From NCBI GenBank assembly GCA_003224175.1, contig QHYQ01000236.1, positions 1 through 47,784 on the forward strand: a stretch of 47,784 bases of DNA. The letters are read 5' to 3'. Below, piece by piece: positions 26,159 to 35,893 of this stretch. The notes under the pieces are model-generated. The model saw nothing but the letters and a program-made list of their open reading frames with translations, was not told the origin of the DNA and did no database searches. This DNA is from Acidobacteriota bacterium (lineage in GTDB: Bacteria; Acidobacteriota; Terriglobia; Acidiferrales; UBA7541). Positions within the stretch are counted from its first letter, which is position 1, and every line of letters begins with the position of its first letter. Position numbers and translations under genes: made by a program.

Positions 26159-27418
26159 GTGATCACCCAGTCTTTCCCTATGCCCACTTCGACTCTTCGT
26201 ATCGCGTCGAATTCAATCCAGGACTCCTCCCCGATTGCGGATTGTGCCGGCGCGATCGTAACCGGTGCAGATTACCGCGGATTAGGCATCGTTCGGAGTT
26301 TGGGGCGCCGAGGCATACCCGTCTGCGTTTTGAGAGAGGATGGGCATTTCCTGGGAGCTGTCTCCCGCTACGCGCATCGCAGCCTGCGCTGGCCGCGAGG
26401 CGATGGGTTAAGCCAAGTCAAATTTCTCGCGAATTTAGCAGTCCGGGAAGGCTTCAAAGGATGGGCCTTGTTTCCGACCACCGATGAGGTTGTGATGCTG
26501 GTGGCGCGTCACCACAAGTCCCTCGCCGCGCATTACCGGCTCACGATTCCGCCATGGGACGCCTTGCAGTGGGTTTGCGACAAACGGCTTCTATACCGGC
26601 TCGCTCAAGATCTCGGAGTGAGTCAACCATGGTCATTTTTCCCTCGTACCCGTGACGAGGTTGCCTCGCTGCAATGTTCATTTCCTGTCATTCTAAAACC
26701 AGCTTTAAGAATGGAAATTAATCGTTTCACCAAGGACAAAGCGTGGCCGGCAGGCGATCGGGCCTCTTTATTGGCGCGTTATGACGAAGCCTGCGCGCTC
26801 GTCGGTCCGGACATGGTGATGATCCAGGAACTCGTGCCGGGATGGGGTGAAGCGCAGTTCTCGTACGCGGCGCTCTTCAACAACGGCGAACCTATCGCGT
26901 CAATCGTTGCCCGGCGTCTCCGGCAATTTCCGATGGATTTCGGGAGATTGAGCACCTACGTTGAGACCGTGGATGAGCCGCGCGTCGCTGAAGCCGCCGC
27001 ACGATTGCTCGCAGCGATCGGTTTCACTGGCATCGTAGAGGTCGAATTCAAGAGGGATTCCCGGGACGGGCAATACAAAATCCTCGACGTTAACCCGCGC
27101 GTCTGGGGCTGGCACACACTTGGTCAGCGTGCCGGCGTGGACTTCCCGCACCTTCTTTGGCTCCTCGTCAGAGGGGAGCTGTTGCCAAAGGTTTGCGGGC
27201 GCTCGGGCGCGCGCTGGATGCGTTTTTCTGCCGACCTGCCCATAGCTATCTGTGAAATTCTGAAAGGGCGTCTCTCCGTCCGGGATTATCTACGCTCGCT
27301 TCGGATCCCCGTGGAGTCTGCCATTTTTGCCTGGGATGATCCGCTGCCCGGACTTCTCGAGCTGCCATCGCTTATGACCTCGCTTGGCAAAAGAATCTCG
27401 TCCCAACAAGGCATTTAA
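26159..27418 (+). CDS. ATP-grasp ligase
   Basis: 419 residues. An N-terminal Rossmann-like domain (AIVTGADYRGLGIVRSLGR) is followed by an ATP-grasp fold: FPVILKPAL lysine strand, MVMIQELVPGWGE adenine-binding strand, VEVEFKRDSRDGQYKILDVNPRVWG metal-binding acid and Asn. This resembles carbamoyl-phosphate-synthetase-like ligases that join a carboxylate to an amine or amino acid. In an EPS locus it could add an amino acid or amide to a uronic acid. The start is uncertain (GTG 26159 or ATG 26180; neither has a strong RBS). Confidence 0.82.
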   Translation: MITQSFPMPTSTLRIASNSIQDSSPIADCAGAIVTGADYRGLGIVRSLGRRGIPVCVLREDGHFLGAVSRYAHRSLRWPRGDGLSQVKFLANLAVREGFKGWALFPTTDEVVMLVARHHKSLAAHYRLTIPPWDALQWVCDKRLLYRLAQDLGVSQPWSFFPRTRDEVASLQCSFPVILKPALRMEINRFTKDKAWPAGDRASLLARYDEACALVGPDMVMIQELVPGWGEAQFSYAALFNNGEPIASIVARRLRQFPMDFGRLSTYVETVDEPRVAEAAARLLAAIGFTGIVEVEFKRDSRDGQYKILDVNPRVWGWHTLGQRAGVDFPHLLWLLVRGELLPKVCGRSGARWMRFSADLPIAICEILKGRLSVRDYLRSLRIPVESAIFAWDDPLPGLLELPSLMTSLGKRISSQQGI

Positions 27419-27442
27419 TTTAAGTACCTTAAATGGGGAATC

Positions 27443-28312
27443 GTGGAGCGAACAAGAACAGAGGCTCTTGGGCCCGCGTCCTCTCAGCAGGTCGGAATTG
27501 AGACGCGCCGATCCGCAAGCATCGGTCGATTGGAATTCGGATCGGCGCGCCAAAGTGCCGATGCACGGCACACCGGTCTTCTCATCGTAAATGCCGACGA
27601 TTGGGGCCGGGATGCTTACACGACGGGAAAAATCCTGGATTGTGCGCTGCGGGGAACCATTTCGTCCGTCAGTGCCATGGTTTTCATGGAGGACTCGGAG
27701 CGAGCCGCAGAAATTGCCCGAGAACGCGGGATGGACGCAGGCCTCCATCTCAATCTGACAACGCCGTTTTCCGCGCCCTCTTGTCCGCGAGGACTGAAGG
27801 AACGCCAGGCGAAGCTATCCCGCTACTTGCGGCTAAATTTTTTCGCGCGCGCTGTATATCACCCTTCGCTTAGCCGAGCCTTCGAGTACGCCGTAGAGTC
27901 GCAAATCGAAGAGTATTGTCGAATCTACGGAAGGGAACCGGAGCGCTTTGACGGTCATCATCACATGCACCTCTGCGCGAACGTTCTATTCGGCGGCCTG
28001 CTGCCAGCCGGAACGATGGTGCGCCGGCACTTTTCTCGGGAGTTTGGTGAGAAGCCCCTGCGTAACTTCTTCTTTCGACAATTTACAAACGTCGTCTTGG
28101 CCCGGCGCTATCGTCTCGTAGACTTTCTGTTTTCGCTGCCTCCGCTCGAACCTCGGGCTCGCCTGCAACGCATCTTTTCTCTAGCGACCAAATTTGTTGT
28201 GGAGTTGGAGACACATCCTGTAGATCCGGTCGAGTATCAATTTCTGGCGGGAGGCGAGATTTTCCGTTGGGCTAAGGCGAGTCCAATTGTGCCAAGCTTC
28301 GCCGCGCGGTGA
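27443..28312 (+). CDS. ChbG/YdjC-family carbohydrate deacetylase
   Basis: 289 residues. Metal-binding and catalytic motifs of the YdjC family (PF04794): IVNADDWGRD (49-57), GLHLNLTTPF, and FDGHHHMHL. The family removes acetyl from N-acetylated sugars (ChbG acts on chitooligosaccharides; HpnK is a hopanoid-locus relative). The first 45 residues before the fold are polar and unlike the family, so GTG 27443 may be too early, though no good later start was seen. Confidence 0.82.
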   Translation: MERTRTEALGPASSQQVGIETRRSASIGRLEFGSARQSADARHTGLLIVNADDWGRDAYTTGKILDCALRGTISSVSAMVFMEDSERAAEIARERGMDAGLHLNLTTPFSAPSCPRGLKERQAKLSRYLRLNFFARAVYHPSLSRAFEYAVESQIEEYCRIYGREPERFDGHHHMHLCANVLFGGLLPAGTMVRRHFSREFGEKPLRNFFFRQFTNVVLARRYRLVDFLFSLPPLEPRARLQRIFSLATKFVVELETHPVDPVEYQFLAGGEIFRWAKASPIVPSFAAR

Positions 28313-28375
28313 CCCGAGCAAAGCTGATTCCGGTTGCCCCTCAGTATCAGTGAAATTTTAACTTGGAAGTGAACT

Positions 28376-29281
28376 ATGCCCAATGACACGAAGCACATCA
28401 GCGTCTGCGTTTGCACGTTTAAGCGGCCGCATTTTCTCAAGCGCCTGCTAGAGGGCCTCGGCGAACAGGATACTGATGGGCTGTTCACGTATTCGATTAT
28501 TATTGCAGATAATGACCATTTGGAATCTGCTAAGGCCGTGGTCTCGGAATTTGCCGCTACGTCGACTATCACTACCCGCTATTGCGTCGAGCCGCAGCAG
28601 AATATTTCGTTGGCGCGGAACAAGGCTATTGAGAAAGCTGACGGAGACTTTATCGCCTTCATCGACGACGATGAGTTACCGACAAAGCGCTGGTTGATGA
28701 CGTTATTCAAAGCTTGCAACGAATATGGCGTGGACGGCGTGCTCGGTCCAGTGAAGCGCTACTTCGATGAAACGCCCCCAAAGTGGCTCATTAAGGGTAA
28801 TTTCTACGAGCGACCGACTTATCCGACGGGACTTGTTATCGATTACACGAAAGGACGGACCGGTAATGTACTGCTGAAAAGTCGGGTTTTCGCTGCTTGC
28901 GCGCAGCCATTTCGACCGGAGGTCCTGGTAGGATCGGACCAGGATTTTTTCAGAAGAATGATTGAAAAGGGGCACGTTTTCATCTGGTGCGACGAAGCAG
29001 TCGCATACGAGGTTGTGCCTCCGGTCCGTTGGAAACGCACGTTCATGCTAAGGAGAGCCCTCCTTCGGGGGAAAAGCACCATCGCCCGTTCGACCGTGGG
29101 GGCGCACGACATCGCCAAATCCGTCATAGCTGTCTCAGTTTACACCGTCGCGCTGCCCTTCGCGTTGGGTTTGGGGCAACACAGATTCATGATTTTATTA
29201 GTCAAACTTTTTGATCATCTCGGCAAGCTCCTTGCGGTCATGCGCATCAATCCCGTAACCGAGCCTTACATCACAGAGTAA
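28376..29281 (+). CDS. Family 2 glycosyltransferase
   Basis: 301 residues. ISVCVCTFKRPHFLKRLL, IIADNDH, NISLARNKAIEKADGDFIAFIDDDE (metal-binding DDD at 97-99) and SDQDFFRRM are seen, all typical of GT2. GGAAGTG precedes the ATG. A C-terminal hydrophobic stretch (IAVSVYTVALPFALGLG) may be a membrane anchor. The stop (TAA) directly adjoins the next ATG. Confidence 0.88.
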   Translation: MPNDTKHISVCVCTFKRPHFLKRLLEGLGEQDTDGLFTYSIIIADNDHLESAKAVVSEFAATSTITTRYCVEPQQNISLARNKAIEKADGDFIAFIDDDELPTKRWLMTLFKACNEYGVDGVLGPVKRYFDETPPKWLIKGNFYERPTYPTGLVIDYTKGRTGNVLLKSRVFAACAQPFRPEVLVGSDQDFFRRMIEKGHVFIWCDEAVAYEVVPPVRWKRTFMLRRALLRGKSTIARSTVGAHDIAKSVIAVSVYTVALPFALGLGQHRFMILLVKLFDHLGKLLAVMRINPVTEPYITE

Positions 29282-30355
29282 ATGCGAGATATGGAATTCG
29301 ACGATTTCATAATCGGTCGCGATGACCTTATTCTGATCACAGGGGCGACCGGTTTCATTGGCTCCAAATTGGTACAAGGTTTGCTGAAGTCGGGATTTCG
29401 GAACTTGCGATGTTTCGCCAGACCCTCGAGTAAATTGGAACGCATCGAAGCCCTGTGCGATCGCCGGCCCGCAGGCGCACACGTTGAAGTCTTCAGAGGC
29501 AACCTTCTGTCTCGCGAGGATTGCCTGGCTGCGACGAAGCATGTGGCGCTCATCTTTCACTTAGCCGCAGGCCGAGGCGAGAAGTCCTTTCCTGACGCGT
29601 TTCTGAACTCGGTTGTCACGACGCGTAATCTTCTTGAAGCCTCGCTGCGACACGGGTGCCTCAGACGATTCGTCAACGTCAGTTCTTTCGCCGTTTATAC
29701 GAATAGGAAGAAATTGCGGTGGAGGCTCCTGGATGAATCGTGTCCGGTTGAAAACGATCCCTGGCTCCGCGGGGACGCTTATTGCTACGCAAAAGCTAAA
29801 CAGGACGAAATCGTTGTTGAATACAGTAAGAGAACTGGCATCCCGTATGTAATTGTGAGGCCGGGGTATGTTTTTGGTCCTGGCAAGACGAATATTACCG
29901 GCCGGGTAGGGATCAGCACTTTTGGCATCTTTCTGCATCTCGGAGGCTCAAATCCAGTACCCCTCACCTACGTAGATAATTGTGCGGAGGCGATCGCGCT
30001 GGCTGGATTGAAGAAGAATGTCGATAGTGAAGTGTTCAATGTCGTGGACGACGCCCTGCCTACCAGCCGCCAATTCTTAGGCCTGTATAAGCAGCATGTA
30101 AAACGCTTCAAGTCTCTGTATCTTCCCCACTTTGTAAGTTACGCGCTCTGTTACTTGTGGGAGCGGTATTCGGACTGGTCAGCAGGGCAGCTGCCTCCAG
30201 TGTTTAATCGCAATCATTGGCACGCGTACTGGAAGAAGACACGTTACAGCAATGAAAGATTGAGGACGCGGCTAGGTTGGAAGCCAAAGGTGCCTATGGC
30301 AGAGGGGTTAAGGCGCTATTTCGAAGCTTGCCGCGACGCGCAACCGTATGCTTAA
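29282..30355 (+). CDS. NAD-dependent nucleotide-sugar epimerase/dehydratase
   Basis: 357 residues, extended short-chain dehydrogenase fold. GATGFIG (21-27), VSSFAVY (133-139), and the catalytic pair YCYAK with Y167 and K171. GYVFGPG is also typical. The substrate is unknown. It starts immediately after the upstream stop and overlaps the downstream Gfo/Idh gene by 8 bp, so the three genes are co-translated. Confidence 0.87.
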   Translation: MRDMEFDDFIIGRDDLILITGATGFIGSKLVQGLLKSGFRNLRCFARPSSKLERIEALCDRRPAGAHVEVFRGNLLSREDCLAATKHVALIFHLAAGRGEKSFPDAFLNSVVTTRNLLEASLRHGCLRRFVNVSSFAVYTNRKKLRWRLLDESCPVENDPWLRGDAYCYAKAKQDEIVVEYSKRTGIPYVIVRPGYVFGPGKTNITGRVGISTFGIFLHLGGSNPVPLTYVDNCAEAIALAGLKKNVDSEVFNVVDDALPTSRQFLGLYKQHVKRFKSLYLPHFVSYALCYLWERYSDWSAGQLPPVFNRNHWHAYWKKTRYSNERLRTRLGWKPKVPMAEGLRRYFEACRDAQPYA

Positions 30356-31532
30356 GGTCGGAATTGTGGGATGCGGCAAGGTCGCGGATGAGCATGCCTC
30401 CCAGATCCAAAGAATCAAGGGATGCGAGATCGTTGGAGTTTGTGACAGGGAACCGCTAATGGCGCGGCAGCTCTACGAGAGGTTCGCCGTCAAACGTTAC
30501 TTCAGCGACCTCATGGAGTTCTTGGGGCAGGCCAAGCCAGACGTTGTTCACATCACGACGCCGCCGCAAAGCCATTTCGATATCGCGAAGCGTTGCCTGG
30601 AATTGGGATGCCACGTCTACGTGGAGAAGCCGTTTACGCTATACGGAGAAGAGGCCGAACGGCTGATTGCGCTTGCGAATGAGAGGCGGCTCAAGATAAC
30701 GGCAGGGCACGATGATCAGTTTAGGCCCGCGGCCCGACGCATGCGAGCGCTTGTGGAGAGCGGTTTTTTAGGCACTGGGCCGGTGCACATGGACAGTTAT
30801 TACTGTTATGAACTTGGACAATCGGACTATGCGGGAGCACTTCTTGGCGACAAGGGACACTGGGTACACAGACTGCCGGGGAAACTGCTGCAGAACATTA
30901 TTAGCCACGGCATTGCGAGAATTGCAGAGTTTTTGGTGACGGATTCGCCCCACATCATTGCTGATGGGTTTACAAGCCCGCGCCTGAGGGATATGGGCGA
31001 GACCGAAATCATTGACGAGTTGAGAGTCATCATTTCCGAAGAGGAACGCACAACGGCCTATTTCACGTTCTCAACGCAGATGCGTCCCTCGCTCCATGAA
31101 TTTCGTATTTATGGCGCCAAGAACGGGCTTATTTTGGACCAAGATCAGGAGACGCTCATCAAGCTCCGAGGGGATAGGTTCAAGAGTTACGTGGAGAAGT
31201 TCCTGCCCCCTGCCATTCTGGCCGCGCAGTATCTGGGAAATCTCAAAACGAATATGCGGAATTTTATCCGAAGTGATTTCCATATGAAGGCCGGCATGAA
31301 ATATCTAGTCGAGTCTTTTTATCGTTCCATCGTTGAAAACACCTCCCTTCCCATTCCGTACCGGGAAATCCTTTTGACTGCCCGGATCATGGACGCCATT
31401 TTTGGCCAACTGGATGCCCAGAGGTTGGCGAGGCGGCCGATCCTGCGGGTGGGTCGCGCGGCGAACCCCGTGGAGGCAACATCAGTCGCTTCTCGCTTTC
31501 GTGCGTCGGCTAGTCGTTCGCGAGCTCTCTAA
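30348..31532 (+). CDS. Gfo/Idh/MocA-family oxidoreductase (second copy)
   Basis: 394 residues. VGIVGCGKVADEHASQI at the N-terminus, EKP at 93-95, and a GHDDQFRPAARRM region. It differs clearly from the WlbA-like enzyme at 15989 and lacks its DLAPHD motif. The first 360 residues cover the family fold and the last 30 are a low-complexity basic tail. It probably oxidises or reduces a sugar together with the preceding epimerase, with which it overlaps. Confidence 0.85.
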   Translation: MLKVGIVGCGKVADEHASQIQRIKGCEIVGVCDREPLMARQLYERFAVKRYFSDLMEFLGQAKPDVVHITTPPQSHFDIAKRCLELGCHVYVEKPFTLYGEEAERLIALANERRLKITAGHDDQFRPAARRMRALVESGFLGTGPVHMDSYYCYELGQSDYAGALLGDKGHWVHRLPGKLLQNIISHGIARIAEFLVTDSPHIIADGFTSPRLRDMGETEIIDELRVIISEEERTTAYFTFSTQMRPSLHEFRIYGAKNGLILDQDQETLIKLRGDRFKSYVEKFLPPAILAAQYLGNLKTNMRNFIRSDFHMKAGMKYLVESFYRSIVENTSLPIPYREILLTARIMDAIFGQLDAQRLARRPILRVGRAANPVEATSVASRFRASASRSRAL

Positions 31533-31555
31533 AGTATCGTCAGGAAAGTCTTCGA

Positions 31556-32485
31556 ATGAGGAGAACGTCCGATAACATGAATTCATCGGTGACGGTTTGC
31601 GGGAGAGAAGTTCGTGTCCGTGGACGACTGATCCGGATTGCGCGCCTTAATGGTGATAAATACCTGTTCCTAGGCAATCCGGAACCGATGCTCGAGGGCC
31701 TTCGCAAGTCCGGAAAACGGATCGACCTTTTCACGTTTATACAGAAATTACCAGAAACCTCGCCGAAATATCCGTACCCAATGGAATGGGACAACTTTGC
31801 CGCCTTGCCGGTGTCCACGTTCGATCACTGGTGGGAGCAGCAGATTAACAACAAAACCCGTAACGCAGCCAGGCAAGCCGATAAAAAAGGCGTAATCGTT
31901 CGGGAAGTGCCTTTTGATGACGCACTGGTCCAAGGAATTTGGGAGGTCTACAACGAATCACCCGTTCGGCAGGGCAAACCAAATGCTCATTACGGAAAGG
32001 ACTTCAAAACCATTTACAGGGAAGAAGCCACCCATCTTGAGAACAGCATCTTTATCGGCGCATTTCTGGACCAAAAGATGATTGGCTTCATTAAATTGGT
32101 TTACGACGAGACCCGAACGCAGGCAGGCCTGATGAATATCGTCTCGATGATCGGGCACCGGGACAAGGCTCCGACAAACGCGCTAGTGGCCCAGGCTGTC
32201 CGATCCTGCGCCGAACGGGGAATTCGTTATCTTGTGTACTCCAACTTTGCTTACGGAAAAAAGCAGCGGGATAGTCTCAGCGATTTCAAGGAGCGCAATG
32301 GCTTTCAGCGAGTCGATGTGCCTCGCTACTATGTCCCTCTCAGTCGAATCGGCTGGGCCGCTTTTCGTCTTGGCCTCCATAAGAACTTCGCCGATCATCT
32401 TCCCGAACCCCTGCTCGCAAGGCTTCGTGAAGTTCGCAAGGCCTGGTACAACCGCAAACTCCTCCTAGCGACAGAAGGTTCTTAG
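31556..32485 (+). CDS. GNAT/FemAB-like acyltransferase (second copy)
   Basis: 309 residues. The core (STFDHWWEQQINNKTRNAAR, VREVPFDDALVQGIWEVYNE, SIFIGAFLDQKMIGFIKLVYD, ALVAQAVRSCAERGIRYLVY) follows the acetyl/aminoacyl-transferase pattern of GNAT-fold EPS proteins. The N-terminal 60 residues form a small beta-rich module. ATG 31556 contains its own AGGAG; ATG 31577 is an alternative start placed after it. It is not closely similar in motifs to the copy at 23593. Confidence 0.65.
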   Translation: MRRTSDNMNSSVTVCGREVRVRGRLIRIARLNGDKYLFLGNPEPMLEGLRKSGKRIDLFTFIQKLPETSPKYPYPMEWDNFAALPVSTFDHWWEQQINNKTRNAARQADKKGVIVREVPFDDALVQGIWEVYNESPVRQGKPNAHYGKDFKTIYREEATHLENSIFIGAFLDQKMIGFIKLVYDETRTQAGLMNIVSMIGHRDKAPTNALVAQAVRSCAERGIRYLVYSNFAYGKKQRDSLSDFKERNGFQRVDVPRYYVPLSRIGWAAFRLGLHKNFADHLPEPLLARLREVRKAWYNRKLLLATEGS

Positions 32486-32594
32486 AAGTAGTTCCGAAGG
32501 GTGGGGGCACGCTAGGTACACGCACGACGGGACACTCGTTTTCAGCAACTGGTGAGCAGCCCGCTGCAGTTACTCCCAGTTTGAACTGATCCAT

Positions 32595-34427
32595 ATGCCA
32601 GGAATTGTCGGACTTATCACCAAGATGCCACGCGATTGGGCCGAGCCACAATTGCTGCGGATGGTTGCGGCTCTTCGTCACGAGCCCTGCTACACGACGG
32701 GGACATGGATCGATCATTCCTCGGGAGTATATGTAGGGTGGGCCGCACGCAAGCATTCTTTCTCGGATGGAATGCCGCTGTGCAATGAACGAGGAGACAT
32801 CGTTCTCCTCTTTTCCGGGGAAGAGTTCTCCGAACCGGGAACGGCCTTGCGTTTAAGAGAGCGAGGACACAGCGTCAAGTTGGGTGGCCCGTCCTACCTT
32901 GTCCATGTGTACGAAGAGGATCCTACATTTCCCGCTAACTTGAACGGACGATTTCATGGGTTGCTGATCGATCGAATTCGCGGAATAACGACGCTCTTTA
33001 ACGACCGTTATGGGATGCATCGGATCTACTATCACGAATCGAAGGAGGCACTCTACTTCGCCGCGGAAGCCAAAACCATTTTGGCAGTGCGTCCTGAGTT
33101 GCGGAAGGTGGATCCCCGTGGTTTGGGGGAATTCATCTCCTGCGGCTGTGTTCTCGAGAATCGATCCCTCTTCACGGATGTTCATGTCCTGCCGCCCGCC
33201 TCGGCTTGGGTCTTTCGAGATGGTTCAATCGAACGGAAGGGATTGTATTTCCAGCCATGCGAGTGGGAGAACCAAGAGCCTCTGGAACCGCAATCGTATT
33301 ATCGGGAACTCCGAGACGTTTTCACGCGCAACCTCCCCCGGTACTTCGATGGTCAGGAACGCATTGGAATATCCCTGACGGGCGGACTCGACACTAGGAT
33401 GATCATGGCCTGGGGTAAGTTCTCGCCGGATTCCTTTCCCTGTTATACGTTTCGGGGCGCATATCGTGATTCTCAAGACGTCACGATCGGACGAACAGTA
33501 GCCAAATTCTGCAAACAACCCTACGAGGTGATTCACGTTGGAAAGGAGTTTCTCTCGCGCTTTCCGCATTACGCGGAGCGTAGTGTGCACCTTACGGACG
33601 GATGTGTCGAGGTAAGCCGGGCCCCCGTTCTCTACGCGAACGAACGAGCGGCGGAAATAGCACCGGTCAGAATGACCGGCAACTACGGAAGCGAGGTACT
33701 CCGGACAGTCCGAGCGTTCAAGCCGGTGAAGCCCACGCCCGGGCTCTTCCGCCCGGAGGTTCTCCCACAAATTGATGCCGCTAGTGAGACTTACGCTGGC
33801 CTGACTCAGACACACCCGGTTACTTTTGCCGCCTTCCGACAGGCTCCCTGGCACCACTGGGGCCTTCTCGCGCTGGAACAGACTCAGCTATCGCCGCGGT
33901 CGCCATACCTGGACAATGAGTTGGTGCGAACGGCCTTCCGAGCACCCTTGACTCTGGGAAATACCATTTTCGACGACAATGAGGACTGCCTGCGCCTGAT
34001 TGCTGACGGCAATGCCGCGCTTCGTCGGATCCGCACAGACCGCGGCTTGGGCTCCTCACGAACGCCGTCCGGCGCGATCGCCCGGGGGCTCCTTGAATTT
34101 ACGTTCAAGGCGGAATACGCATACGACTACGGCATGCCTCAGTGGGTGGCCCGTGTCGATCGCATCCTTTCACCGCTCCACCTCGAACGTCTCTTCCTCG
34201 GCAGGCACAAGTACTACCATTTCCGAGTCTGGTACCGGGATGAGCTTTCGAAGTACGTCCAGGAAATGCTGCTCGATTCGCGGACGCTTTCTCGGCCCTA
34301 CATCGAACCCAAAGCACTCCAAATGATGGTACAGGGCCACCTCAAGGGAAATCGGAATTACACCAGCGAGATCCATAAAGTGCTGACGCTGGAGCTTCTG
34401 CACCGTCTTTTCGTTGACTCAAGGTGA
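32595..34427 (+). CDS. Asparagine-synthetase-like protein lacking the glutaminase cysteine
   Basis: 610 residues. An N-terminal class-II glutaminase-type domain (about 1-200) is followed by an AsnB-type synthetase domain with the PP-loop SLTGGLDTR (260-268). True AsnB starts Met-Cys-Gly and uses that Cys to split glutamine. Here the start is MPGIVGLI, with Pro in its place, so ammonia cannot come from glutamine by the normal route. It probably adenylates a carboxylate and uses free ammonia or another amine. In an EPS locus this would amidate or aminoacylate a uronic acid, as WbpS/AsnB-like proteins are proposed to do. Confidence 0.82.
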   Translation: MPGIVGLITKMPRDWAEPQLLRMVAALRHEPCYTTGTWIDHSSGVYVGWAARKHSFSDGMPLCNERGDIVLLFSGEEFSEPGTALRLRERGHSVKLGGPSYLVHVYEEDPTFPANLNGRFHGLLIDRIRGITTLFNDRYGMHRIYYHESKEALYFAAEAKTILAVRPELRKVDPRGLGEFISCGCVLENRSLFTDVHVLPPASAWVFRDGSIERKGLYFQPCEWENQEPLEPQSYYRELRDVFTRNLPRYFDGQERIGISLTGGLDTRMIMAWGKFSPDSFPCYTFRGAYRDSQDVTIGRTVAKFCKQPYEVIHVGKEFLSRFPHYAERSVHLTDGCVEVSRAPVLYANERAAEIAPVRMTGNYGSEVLRTVRAFKPVKPTPGLFRPEVLPQIDAASETYAGLTQTHPVTFAAFRQAPWHHWGLLALEQTQLSPRSPYLDNELVRTAFRAPLTLGNTIFDDNEDCLRLIADGNAALRRIRTDRGLGSSRTPSGAIARGLLEFTFKAEYAYDYGMPQWVARVDRILSPLHLERLFLGRHKYYHFRVWYRDELSKYVQEMLLDSRTLSRPYIEPKALQMMVQGHLKGNRNYTSEIHKVLTLELLHRLFVDSR

Positions 34428-34465
34428 TCCTACCCGAAAAATCTAACCCCGCGGGAGGGGTATAA

Positions 34466-35893
34466 GTGTCCTCAGCACTCGCCACATTCGTTTACGTCAT
34501 CGGTATCCTCGGGCTTTTCAAACTTGCTCGCAATCTGCAAGTCCATACTTCCAAGGCCCTTTGGATTCCCGTGATCTGGTTCTCGATCGGCGCATCCCGA
34601 ATGGTTTCCCAGTGGCTGAATATCGCGCCACCGACGAAGCCGGACGACTACTTCGAAGGCAGCCCACTTGACCGCGTTGTGTTTTCGGCTCTTTTGGCCA
34701 TTGGCCTGATTGTGCTTTTCAGCAGAAAACGACGGGTAGCCTCCATCCTGCGAACAAATTGGCCAATTGTTCTGTTTGTTGCCTATTGTGCCGTAAGCAT
34801 CGTTTGGTCCGATTTCCCAGTCGTAGCGTTCAAGCGATGGATCAAGGACCTGGGCGATTTGACAATGGTCCTGGTCGTCCTCACCGATTGGGATCCGTCC
34901 GCTGCGTTTCAGAGACTTCTCGGAAGGGCCGGATTTGTGTTGGTTCCCGTGTCCATCCTGCTGATCAAGTACTACCCCGCCCTCGGCCGGGGATACCATC
35001 CTTGGACCTGGACCCCCTTCTACATCGGGGCTGCCGGCGGCAAGAACGAACTCGGTTTGCTCTGCGTTATCTTCGGCACCGCGTCTTTATGGCATTTCTT
35101 CGGGGCCCGCGGCCAGACAGAAGAGGCTCGCAGGGGCCGCCTCATTGCGCACGGCGTCATCCTCGTGATGGCACTATGGCTCTTTTGGATGGCCGATTCG
35201 GTCACCTCTTGGTCTTGCTTTTTCATGGCAGCGGGGTTTATCGCCGCAACGAGCCTTGGCGCGCTGAACCGCAAGCCGGTTATGGCGCACCTGCTGGTGG
35301 CGGCGATGCTCTGCGTTTCCTTCTGCGCCGTGTTCCTCGATTTTGGAAGTGGCGTGATCGAGTCGATGGGCAGGGACCCGACTCTTACCGGTCGGACTGA
35401 GCTCTGGAGCCGTGTCCTCGGCATGGCCGGGAATTCTTTGGTGGGTACCGGCTTTGAGAGTTTCTGGCTTGGACCGCGAATGGAGGAGCTGTGGCGCATC
35501 TACTGGTGGCACCCGAACGAAGCTCATAATGGTTACCTTGAGGTGTACTTGAATCTGGGCTGGCTAGGCGTGGCCCTGCTCGCTCTGCTGCTGATAACCG
35601 GGTACCGGAATGCGATTGCTGCGTTCCGCGCCGACCGGGAGACAGGCACACTCAGGCTGGCGTATTTTGTCGTCGCGATTACCTACAACTTCACGGAGTC
35701 AGGAATTCGGATCATGCACCCCATGTGGATCATTTTACTCTTCTCGATAATGGCCGTACCAAGGGCTTCCATTCCGGAAGAGGTCTTCCAGTTCGGCAGC
35801 ACTGAAGCCGACCAATTTGCTGAGCCGGAGGCAGAACTCGACTATGTCACTCCCCATAGGGCTTATACGCGGGTAGGCCGGGGATCCGTTTGA
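34466..35893 (+). CDS. O-antigen polymerase/ligase-family membrane protein (Wzy)
   Basis: 475 residues with about ten hydrophobic segments. Wzy_C/O-antigen-ligase signature region: VGTGFESFWLGPRMEELW followed by HPNEAHNGYLEVYLNLGWLG. Starts at GTG 34466 with GGGAGGGG upstream. It would polymerise the EPS repeat in the periplasm. The last 50 residues are a charged cytoplasmic tail. The stop overlaps the TTG start of the flippase gene (TTGA). Confidence 0.88.
   Translation: MSSALATFVYVIGILGLFKLARNLQVHTSKALWIPVIWFSIGASRMVSQWLNIAPPTKPDDYFEGSPLDRVVFSALLAIGLIVLFSRKRRVASILRTNWPIVLFVAYCAVSIVWSDFPVVAFKRWIKDLGDLTMVLVVLTDWDPSAAFQRLLGRAGFVLVPVSILLIKYYPALGRGYHPWTWTPFYIGAAGGKNELGLLCVIFGTASLWHFFGARGQTEEARRGRLIAHGVILVMALWLFWMADSVTSWSCFFMAAGFIAATSLGALNRKPVMAHLLVAAMLCVSFCAVFLDFGSGVIESMGRDPTLTGRTELWSRVLGMAGNSLVGTGFESFWLGPRMEELWRIYWWHPNEAHNGYLEVYLNLGWLGVALLALLLITGYRNAIAAFRADRETGTLRLAYFVVAITYNFTESGIRIMHPMWIILLFSIMAVPRASIPEEVFQFGSTEADQFAEPEAELDYVTPHRAYTRVGRGSV

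Noticed and set aside
33225-33857. Long antisense frames within genes (also 6228-6863 minus and 1700-2056 minus)
   Set aside because: They mirror well-supported genes on the other strand and have no recognisable motifs.
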